From: Porphyromonadaceae bacterium
Lineage (GTDB): Bacteria > Bacteroidota > Bacteroidia > Bacteroidales > Paludibacteraceae
Assembly: GCA_905372135.1 (NCBI GenBank)
Contig: CAJPNS010000109.1
Span: forward strand, 1-5,303
Direction: 5' to 3'
DNA length: 5,303 nucleotides
The notes beneath the pieces are model-generated. The model searched no databases. It worked only from the letters and a program-made list of their open reading frames with translations, and had not been told where the DNA came from. The first letter of the stretch is position 1, and the number at the start of each line of letters is the position of its first letter. Below are positions 1 through 5,303 of this stretch, in pieces. The translations under genes and the position numbers were made by a program.

Positions 1-51
1 CAACGTACCGAGCCATCCAAGGTTGGCTTGCAGCCAGTCGTTGAAAGATAT
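1..51. repeat. Left arm of 51-bp perfect inverted repeat (probable chimeric join)
   Basis: Bases 1-51 are the exact reverse complement of bases 563-613, which lie inside the ftsK coding region. Identity ends at base 52; bases 54-57 match again, probably by chance. The arm starts at the first base of the window, so it may continue further left. Because it is an antisense copy of a normal coding stretch, it is most simply a chimeric junction or contig-end assembly artefact. It is unlikely to be a functional repeat. The match was checked base by base. Confidence 0.9.
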
Positions 52-52
52 A

Positions 53-2536
53 TCGAATATCATAGATTTTTTTCGCGATAAAAAAGTACAATTTATCTGT
101 GGAGTAGTACTTTTTTTCATTATGGTCTATATCTCTTTGGCTTTGGTTTCGTTCGTATATACGGGTAAAAACGACCAAAGTGTCTTAGCCGAATATAAAG
201 CTAAAAAAATAGAGTACAACCATCGGAAAAGCCAACGACCGCTATCGGACGAAGACAAAGACAATCTGCGACTTATCCGACGAGAGCTACAAGAGATACA
301 GAAAAAGGCCGAAAACGTTACAGGCTATCGTGGGGCTTTCGTGTCCGAAAATCTGCTTAACGGCTGGCTTGGGTTTGGTGTATTTGCTATCTGTATGTTT
401 GGATTTGTCGTATCGCTGCGTCTATTCGGTATCAGACGCATATCGGTGTGGAAGTGGTTCTTACTCTTTGCTTTCGTCGCTGTCTGGGTATCGTTGTTGT
501 TGGCTTTTGCTGTCGATAGCCTTATCGAAGACTCGTTTTTGGTATTCGGTGGCAGTTTCGGCATATCTTTCAACGACTGGCTGCAAGCCAACCTTGGATG
601 GCTCGGTACGTTGCTTGTCATATTAGCCTCAGGTACAGTCTTTTTAGTCATTACCATAAGCGGTACAATACCATTTTTCAAGAAAATATATAGAAATATA
701 TTATCGAAAAAATCGATAAAAATGCCCATATTCAGCCGCAAATCGCCAAAAGATACCGACAACCCGATCGAGAGCGACGACGAAAGCGTAAAAATCGGCG
801 ACGAGATAGTACCCGAAGAGTGGATACAGAAAGACGATATTATGTCCGATATAGAGGTGATTCCTACCGAAAACATAGAAGCCACCGACGACGACAGCCC
901 CCTTTTCGTAGAGGTTACTACCGACGATGAAGATAATGCAATAAACACATCCGACTCTATATCAGACGATAACGAAGCCGACGACGACGAAAATCTCTTT
1001 GTCGAAAGCGAGCCGTACGACCCTCGAAAAGACCTTTCGCAATATGTTATACCAAAATATTCCGATAAATACAAAGACAAACCGCTACTTACCGACTACC
1101 CTGTGAGTGAAAATTTACAGAACGACGAAGAGAAAGCTGCAAATCGCAAGAAGATAGTAGAGACTTTGCTTAAATTCGGTATCGGTATCAAACGAATCTA
1201 CGAGACAGTCGGACCTACGATAACACTCTACGAGATAGTACCCGAAGACGGAATACGTATCAACAAGATACGTAATCTTGCCGACGACATAATGCTCTCG
1301 CTTGCAGCTACCGGCATACGTATAATAGCTCCTATTCCGGGTAAAGGCACTATCGGTATCGAGGTGCCAAACTCTAAGCCGCAGATAGTAAGTATGTATG
1401 CTACTATTGCCTCTAAAAAATTTCAGGAGTCGACCTACGACCTACCCGTAGCTCTGGGTAGAACTATAACGAACGATGTATTTATGTTCGACCTATGCAA
1501 GATGCCTCATCTGCTTGTAGCCGGTGCTACCGGGCAAGGTAAGTCGGTGGGACTTAATGCTATCATCACCTCGCTACTATTCAAAAAACATCCTTCGGAG
1601 CTGAAGTTTGTGCTTATCGACCCCAAAAAGGTAGAGTTCAATATATATGCCGATATCGAACGCCATTTCCTTGCCAAACTGCCCGACGAAGAAGAACCTG
1701 TTATAACCGACGTGGAGAAGGTAAAGCAGACTCTCAACTCGCTCTGCAAAGAGATGGATATGCGTTACGACCTGCTCAAAATGGCTCATACTCGTAACAT
1801 AAAGGAATACAATGAGAAATTTGTCTCTCGCCACCTCAATCCGCAGAAAGGACATAAATATTTGCCGTATATAGTGGTGATAGTCGATGAGTTTGGCGAC
1901 CTCATAATGACTGCCGGCAAAGACATAGAGATGCCGATAGCCCGTATCGCCCAATTGGCACGTGCCGTAGGCATACATATGGTGATTGCTACTCAGCGTC
2001 CGTCGGTAAATATCATCACCGGTGTCATAAAAGCCAATTTTCCTGCACGAATAGCCTTTAAAGTGTCGTCGGGAGTAGACTCAAAAACCATCTTAGACGG
2101 CTCAGGAGCGCAGCAGCTTATAGGGCGTGGCGATATGTTGTTTTCGCAAGGAAACGAGCCTACTCGCGTACAGTGTGCTTTTGTGGATACTCCTGAGGTA
2201 GAAAACATAGTGCATTTCATTGGCAATCAGCAGGGATACCCGAGTGCATTCCCGCTGCCCGAGCCCGATATAGCCGAAGGTAGTATCGATAGAAAAGACA
2301 TCGACCTATCGAAGCGCGATAGTCTTTTCGAAGATGTAGCTCGATACGTGGTATCTACTCAGCAGGGCTCTGCGTCGACCATACAGCGTAAGTTCGAAAT
2401 CGGGTTCAACCGTGCGGGACGTATCGTCGACCAGCTCGAGGCGGCAGGCATAGTAGGACCTATCAACGGCTCTAAACCTCGACAAGTACTTGTACCGACC
2501 GAGTATGAGTTGGAAAAAATACTCAACGCACAGTAA
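53..2536 (+). CDS. ftsK: FtsK/SpoIIIE-family DNA translocase, true 5' end missing
   Basis: This is a membrane-anchored, ATP-driven DNA pump that acts at the division septum to clear and unlink chromosome ends. Residues are numbered from a TTG at base 23. Hydrophobic segments lie near 22-47, 114-136, 143-165 and 190-218. A very acidic Asp/Glu-rich linker follows (about 240-345), much shorter than the E. coli linker. The motor domain has Walker A GATGQGKS (501-508) and Walker B IVVIVDEFGDL (617-627). The C-terminal winged-helix gamma domain (about 765-837) includes STIQRKFEIGFNRAGRI. In the family this domain reads DNA polarity. The gene ends in TAA. The frame is open from base 2, but residues 1-9 come from the inverted-repeat arm, so the TTG start is not credible. 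The first in-frame ATG, at base 122, falls inside membrane segment 1. Homology to Bacteroidales FtsK seems to begin near DFFRDKK, so only a short N-terminal piece is probably lost. The family call is very secure; the start is not. Confidence 0.96.
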   Translation, partial: SNIIDFFRDKKVQFICGVVLFFIMVYISLALVSFVYTGKNDQSVLAEYKAKKIEYNHRKSQRPLSDEDKDNLRLIRRELQEIQKKAENVTGYRGAFVSENLLNGWLGFGVFAICMFGFVVSLRLFGIRRISVWKWFLLFAFVAVWVSLLLAFAVDSLIEDSFLVFGGSFGISFNDWLQANLGWLGTLLVILASGTVFLVITISGTIPFFKKIYRNILSKKSIKMPIFSRKSPKDTDNPIESDDESVKIGDEIVPEEWIQKDDIMSDIEVIPTENIEATDDDSPLFVEVTTDDEDNAINTSDSISDDNEADDDENLFVESEPYDPRKDLSQYVIPKYSDKYKDKPLLTDYPVSENLQNDEEKAANRKKIVETLLKFGIGIKRIYETVGPTITLYEIVPEDGIRINKIRNLADDIMLSLAATGIRIIAPIPGKGTIGIEVPNSKPQIVSMYATIASKKFQESTYDLPVALGRTITNDVFMFDLCKMPHLLVAGATGQGKSVGLNAIITSLLFKKHPSELKFVLIDPKKVEFNIYADIERHFLAKLPDEEEPVITDVEKVKQTLNSLCKEMDMRYDLLKMAHTRNIKEYNEKFVSRHLNPQKGHKYLPYIVVIVDEFGDLIMTAGKDIEMPIARIAQLARAVGIHMVIATQRPSVNIITGVIKANFPARIAFKVSSGVDSKTILDGSGAQQLIGRGDMLFSQGNEPTRVQCAFVDTPEVENIVHFIGNQQGYPSAFPLPEPDIAEGSIDRKDIDLSKRDSLFEDVARYVVSTQQGSASTIQRKFEIGFNRAGRIVDQLEAAGIVGPINGSKPRQVLVPTEYELEKILNAQ
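563..613. repeat. Right arm of 51-bp perfect inverted repeat (native copy inside ftsK)
   Basis: This is the partner of bases 1-51. It encodes a normal part of FtsK, around residues 181-197, just before and at the start of the fourth membrane segment, so it is the original copy. The two arms are separated by 511 bases that code for the first three membrane segments. Confidence 0.9.
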
Positions 2537-2578
2537 ACCTGCCACATACTTCGGAAACTTATTTTTTCATTTTATACG

Positions 2579-3385
2579 ATGGTAGAAACAATTGATATCG
2601 AGAGTATTGTAAGAGCTAAAGCAGGACGCCGACTCCCGAAATGGATATGTCGGATAGCAAAGAAAATAATCTGCTTAGACCGCATCAACTATATAATAAC
2701 CAAATACGGAGAAGACAATAAGGGCATAGCTTTCGCCGAGAAAGTACTCGAAGAACTCGATATCGAGACGAGTATCAAGGGCGAAGATAATATCCCGACA
2801 GACAGACCTCTGGTCTTTGCCTCCAACCATCCGCTTGGAGCTCTGGAGGCGTTGGCTATCGGCAAGCACCTCAACCGACTTTTCGAGGGACGCATATATT
2901 TTATTACCAACGAAATACTTACATATATCGCTCCTCTACGAGATATTTTTATCCCTGTCGCCGTGGGAGCACAGACACAAGAACGTAGCAAGATAGAGGC
3001 AGTAGAGAAGCTTTTCGTCTCCGACAAACATATAGTGATGTTTCCTTCGGGTAGCGTGTCGCGTCGTATCGAAGGGAAGGTGCAAGACCTTCCGTGGCAC
3101 AAAATGTTTGTTACCAAAGCCCGCCTACACCACCGTACGATAGTGCCTATATACTGTTCGGGGCAGAGTTCGGAGTTTTTTCTGCGTTTTTCGAACCTAC
3201 GCCAACGACTTGGTATCAAGGTGAATATAGAACTTATCTTTTTCCCTCGCGAGATGTTTAAGTACAAAGGCAAAAAGATAGATATCACCGTCGGTAAGCC
3301 AATCGATAGCGCTTCGTTGACATCTGATAAAAGCGACTATCGGCACGCTCAAGATATCCGCAAAATAGTTTACGATTTGGCTTGA
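2579..3385 (+). CDS. PlsC-like lysophospholipid/lipid O-acyltransferase family protein
   Basis: This 268-residue protein probably transfers a fatty acyl group to a lysolipid at the inner membrane. The acyltransferase motifs are visible. Block I is NHPLGALE (83-90), with His84 as the likely catalytic base. Block III is FPSGSVSRR (155-163), in the position of the usual FPEGTRS. A block IV-like VPIYCSG lies at 189-195. The stretch from FPSGSVSRR through VTVGKPI-like residues near 241 resembles a Bacteroidetes family annotated as glycerol acyltransferase or hemolysin-like. I recall members of that family as related to the GlsA/OlsA O-acyltransferases of glycine or ornithine lipid synthesis. No GNAT-type N-acyltransferase partner is visible here, so I give no symbol. 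There is no obvious signal peptide or strong membrane helix. The ATG at 2579 has an A/T-rich upstream region without a Shine-Dalgarno, and there is no terminator in the 42-base gap after ftsK, so co-transcription is likely. The exact substrate is unknown. Confidence 0.88.
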   Translation: MVETIDIESIVRAKAGRRLPKWICRIAKKIICLDRINYIITKYGEDNKGIAFAEKVLEELDIETSIKGEDNIPTDRPLVFASNHPLGALEALAIGKHLNRLFEGRIYFITNEILTYIAPLRDIFIPVAVGAQTQERSKIEAVEKLFVSDKHIVMFPSGSVSRRIEGKVQDLPWHKMFVTKARLHHRTIVPIYCSGQSSEFFLRFSNLRQRLGIKVNIELIFFPREMFKYKGKKIDITVGKPIDSASLTSDKSDYRHAQDIRKIVYDLA

Positions 3386-3389
3386 TTTT

Positions 3390-3425
3390 ATTTCGGATAT
3401 ATGGAATATTTCTCCGAAATTTTTT
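3390..3425 (+). terminator. Candidate intrinsic terminator after the acyltransferase gene
   Basis: An 8-bp perfect stem is formed by ATTTCGGA (3390-3397) and TCCGAAAT (3413-3420), with a 15-base loop. It is followed immediately by five T (six counting the last stem base). It starts five bases after the TGA at 3383-3385, the expected place for the end of the ftsK-acyltransferase transcript. The stem is only moderately GC-rich, so strength is uncertain. Confidence 0.55.
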
Positions 3426-3426
3426 G

Positions 3427-3434
3427 TATCTTTG
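3427..3434 (+). promoter_or_regulatory. Bacteroidetes-type -7 promoter element for the dehydrogenase gene
   Basis: TATCTTTG is a perfect match to the Bacteroidetes primary sigma factor -7 consensus TAnnTTTG. Transcription would start around 3440, leaving a leader of about 85 bases before the ATG at 3527. No good TTTG/TTG -33 element is seen at the usual spacing (around 3400-3409), so the promoter may be weak or need an activator. The element directly abuts the preceding terminator T-run. Confidence 0.55.
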
Positions 3435-3526
3435 TTTGCCTTTTTCGAGGCAGTGGCAGAAAAATTTACGGATAAGGGAATTACTTAATAACCAAGCTAT
3501 TAAACAACAAAAAATAAATACTTAAT

Positions 3527-4666
3527 ATGGATTTTAGCTTATCGAAAACTGAAGAGCTTTTTCTGCATATGATACGTGAATTTGCCGAAAAAGAGGTAAA
3601 ACCTTTGGCTGCCGAGGTCGACGAAGAGGAGCGTTTCCCTCTGGAGACCGTAGAGAAAATGGCAAAGACAGGTTTGATGGGTATTCCGGTACCCGTAAAG
3701 TATGGCGGTGCAGGCGGTACAAACCTTATGTACGGTATGGCTGTCGAAGAGTTGTCGCGAGTATGCGGTACGACAGGCGTAGTACTCTCGGCACACACAT
3801 CACTATGTTGTGCCCCTATTATGGAAAACGGCACAGAGGAGCAAAAAATGAAATACCTGCCACGTCTCGCCTCGGGCGAGTGGATAGGTGCATTTGGGCT
3901 GACAGAGCCTAATGCGGGCACAGACGCCGCTATGCAGCAGACAACGGCTGTACTCGACGGCGACCAATACGTGCTCAACGGCAACAAGATTTTTATCACC
4001 AATGCCGTATATGCCCACGTATACGTTATTTTTGCGATGACCGACAAGTCGCTCGGCAACAAAGGCATATCTGCCTTCATCGTCGAGAAGGGTACGCCCG
4101 GCTTCTCTATCGGCAAGAAAGAGAAGAAGATGGGTATACGCGGCTCGGCGACGACAGAGCTTGTCTTCGAAGACTGCCGTATACCGAAAGAGAACCTGCT
4201 CGGACAGCAGGGCAAGGGGTTTGCCATTGCTATGAAGACCCTCGACGGCGGACGCGTAGGCATAGCGGCTCAGGCTCTCGGCATAGCACAGGGAGCTATG
4301 GACGAAACCATAAAATACACCAAAGAGCGTAAACAGTTCGGTCGCAGCATATCGCAGTTTCAGAATACACAGTTCCAAATGGCAGATATGGAGACCAAAG
4401 TACAGGCTGCACGTCTGCTCGTGCGTTCGGCTCACTGGAAGAAAGACAACGGTATGCCCTATTCGGTAGATGCGGCTATGGCGAAGCTATTCGCTGCCGA
4501 AACAGCGATGGAGGTTACCACCAAAGCCGTCCAACTGCACGGAGGATACGGATATACCCGCGAGTATCCCGTAGAGAGAATGATGAGAGACGCCAAGATT
4601 ACCGAGATATACGAAGGTACGTCCGAGGTACAGAGAATGGTGATTGCAGGTAAATTGTTCAAATAA
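3527..4666 (+). CDS. Short-chain acyl-CoA dehydrogenase (butyryl-CoA dehydrogenase type)
   Basis: This FAD-dependent cytoplasmic enzyme interconverts a short acyl-CoA and its trans-2-enoyl-CoA, exchanging electrons with ETF. At 379 residues it is full length for the family. The N-terminal helical domain is about 1-118. The middle beta domain contains GAFGLTEPNAGTD (121-133) and KIFITN (154-159). The C-terminal helical domain has the FAD-contacting KERKQFGR (266-273) and QLHGGYGYT (336-344). The catalytic base is Glu363 in IYEGTSE, the position used by short- and medium-chain enzymes. The sequence closely resembles clostridial Bcd, including the end from VERMMRDAKITEIYEG onward. Small deviations are Met136, where the family signature expects Gly/Ser/Ala, and Ala160 after ITN, where Gly is usual. 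The ATG has an A-rich leader and no Shine-Dalgarno. The downstream etfB supports a Bcd/Etf unit. It could run as crotonyl-CoA reductase in butyrate formation or as an oxidative dehydrogenase; the sequence alone does not decide. The symbol bcd or acdA would fit but is not certain. Confidence 0.95.
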   Translation: MDFSLSKTEELFLHMIREFAEKEVKPLAAEVDEEERFPLETVEKMAKTGLMGIPVPVKYGGAGGTNLMYGMAVEELSRVCGTTGVVLSAHTSLCCAPIMENGTEEQKMKYLPRLASGEWIGAFGLTEPNAGTDAAMQQTTAVLDGDQYVLNGNKIFITNAVYAHVYVIFAMTDKSLGNKGISAFIVEKGTPGFSIGKKEKKMGIRGSATTELVFEDCRIPKENLLGQQGKGFAIAMKTLDGGRVGIAAQALGIAQGAMDETIKYTKERKQFGRSISQFQNTQFQMADMETKVQAARLLVRSAHWKKDNGMPYSVDAAMAKLFAAETAMEVTTKAVQLHGGYGYTREYPVERMMRDAKITEIYEGTSEVQRMVIAGKLFK

Positions 4667-4690
4667 CGGAGACGTCGCTAAGTCTTAATA

Positions 4691-4748
4691 GTTCGAGCGG
4701 ATACGACGGAAAAACATTTTCTACGCAAAAAAACGTATCCCGACGAAC
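4691..4748 (+). promoter_or_regulatory. Imperfect stem-loop between the dehydrogenase gene and etfB
   Basis: GGATACG (4699-4705) pairs perfectly with CGTATCC (4734-4740) across a 28-base A-rich loop. Outside a symmetrical three-by-three mismatch, GTTCG (4691-4695) pairs with CGAAC (4744-4748). That makes 12 base pairs in the 136-base gap. The following bases are T-rich but interrupted, so it is not a clean terminator. It could instead be an mRNA-processing, stability or partial attenuation structure. No TAnnTTTG promoter is seen in the gap, so etfB is probably read from upstream. The function is inferred only. Confidence 0.35.
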
Positions 4749-4802
4749 AGCATTTCATTTATTTTTAATAAAAAACGTATAATCAGAAAAACCGAAAAAC
4801 TT

Positions 4803-5303
4803 ATGAATATAATAGTTTGTATAAAACAAGTGCCCGATACTACGGAGGTGAAGATAAATCCTCAGACGGGTACTCTTATCCGCGAAGGTGTGCCAAGTAT
4901 TATGAACCCCGACGACAAGGGAGGTCTCGAATTTGCCTTGCAGCTCAAAGACCAATACGGAGCACACGTTACGGTTATCACTATGGGTCTGCCGCAAGCC
5001 GACGCTATCTTGCGTGAGGCTCTGGCTATGGGTGTAGACCGAGCCATATTGCTCACCGACCGCAAGCTGGGCGGCGCCGACTCGCTGGCTACGTCGAGTT
5101 CTCTGGCAGGTGCTCTGCGTACTATGGACTACGACCTTATCGTTACCGGTAGGCAGGCAATCGACGGCGACACGGCTCAGGTCGGTCCTCAGATAGCCGA
5201 ACATCTCGACATACCTCAGGTATCGTATCTGGAAGCCCTCGAATTCGACGGACAAAAGACCTTCACCTTCCGCAAACAGACCGAAGACGGCTATCAGGTG
5301 TTG
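4803..5303 (+). CDS. etfB: Electron transfer flavoprotein beta subunit, 3' truncated by window edge
   Basis: The frame is open for 167 codons from ATG 4803 to the window edge, roughly 60% of a usual EtfB (about 260 residues). EtfB pairs with EtfA to carry electrons between flavoenzymes such as the adjacent dehydrogenase. It begins MNIIVCIKQVPDTTEVKI, the standard EtfB N-terminus. It has NPDD at 35-38 and the nucleotide-binding stretch GRQAIDGDTAQVGP at 116-129. The last is the form I associate with clostridial-type, often electron-bifurcating, ETFs, whereas mitochondrial-type EtfB has NPFCE and GKQAIDDD. The start is set by the conserved N-terminus; the leader is A-rich and has no Shine-Dalgarno. 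It lies 136 bases after the dehydrogenase stop on the same strand, and etfA is expected next. Whether the encoded ETF bifurcates cannot be settled here, because EtfA and the end of EtfB lie outside the window. Confidence 0.95.
   Translation, partial: MNIIVCIKQVPDTTEVKINPQTGTLIREGVPSIMNPDDKGGLEFALQLKDQYGAHVTVITMGLPQADAILREALAMGVDRAILLTDRKLGGADSLATSSSLAGALRTMDYDLIVTGRQAIDGDTAQVGPQIAEHLDIPQVSYLEALEFDGQKTFTFRKQTEDGYQVL

Noticed and set aside
1..613. The inverted repeat as a phase-variable invertible DNA switch
   Set aside because: Bacteroidetes invertons usually flank promoters with short repeats and sit near a recombinase. Here the arms would invert the first three membrane segments of ftsK, one arm is plain coding sequence, and no recombinase is present.
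330..626. Hydrophobic 98-codon plus-strand frame overlapping ftsK
   Set aside because: It is an out-of-frame reading of the membrane-segment region, has no recognisable family, and lies entirely within ftsK.
325..1080. Long minus-strand open frame (251 codons) opposite the start of ftsK
   Set aside because: Its product is low-complexity Ser-rich sequence caused by reading the antisense of acidic GAC/GAT codons. The plus-strand frame has clear FtsK features.
3482..3527. Direct repeat TACTTAATA (3482-3490 and 3519-3527) and inverted TTAATA/TATTAA (3485-3503) as an operator
   Set aside because: The matches are short and lie in an A/T-rich leader where such repeats are expected by chance. No regulator is nearby, so there is too little to call a site.
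3481..4263. Minus-strand 260-codon frame opposite the dehydrogenase gene
   Set aside because: It is a shadow of the well-conserved acyl-CoA dehydrogenase, its translation is not recognisable, and no promoter was seen for it.
4778..4783. TATAAT as a -10 promoter for etfB
   Set aside because: The Bacteroidetes primary sigma factor uses TAnnTTTG rather than TATAAT, the stretch is generally A/T-rich, and it would leave a very short leader with no matching upstream element.

Overview
The window looks like chromosomal DNA from an anaerobe of the phylum Bacteroidota, most likely order Bacteroidales. The FtsK and acyltransferase sequences resemble Bacteroidales versions as I recall them. The promoter-like element upstream of the acyl-CoA dehydrogenase is the TAnnTTTG type. 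None of the starts has a clear Shine-Dalgarno sequence; the leaders are A/T-rich instead. I cannot name a genus. No mobile element, CRISPR array, tRNA or rRNA is visible.

Layout, all genes on the + strand. (1) Bases 1-51 are an exact reverse complement of bases 563-613. This is the strongest anomaly and is probably a chimeric or contig-end artefact. (2) An FtsK/SpoIIIE-type DNA translocase gene runs to 2536. It is complete except for its true N-terminus, which the artefact has replaced. (3) After 42 bases comes a PlsC-like acyltransferase gene (2579-3385), probably co-transcribed with ftsK and of the Bacteroidetes lipid-acyltransferase type. (4) The 141-base gap 3386-3526 holds a candidate terminator hairpin running directly into a TAnnTTTG promoter element. 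(5) A short-chain (butyryl-CoA type) acyl-CoA dehydrogenase gene occupies 3527-4666. (6) A 136-base gap contains an imperfect stem-loop and a short direct repeat. (7) An electron-transfer flavoprotein beta subunit gene (etfB) starts at 4803 and runs off the right edge.

There are two functional units. ftsK and the acyltransferase gene serve chromosome segregation/division and membrane lipid synthesis; their pairing may be only positional. The dehydrogenase and EtfB belong together: ETF exchanges electrons with the dehydrogenase FAD, and etfA would be expected just beyond the window. Both proteins resemble the clostridial Bcd/Etf complex, so crotonyl-CoA reduction, possibly electron-bifurcating and linked to butyrate formation, is a reasonable inference. 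Overall this is mostly ordinary core genome. I did not find a convincing undescribed system.
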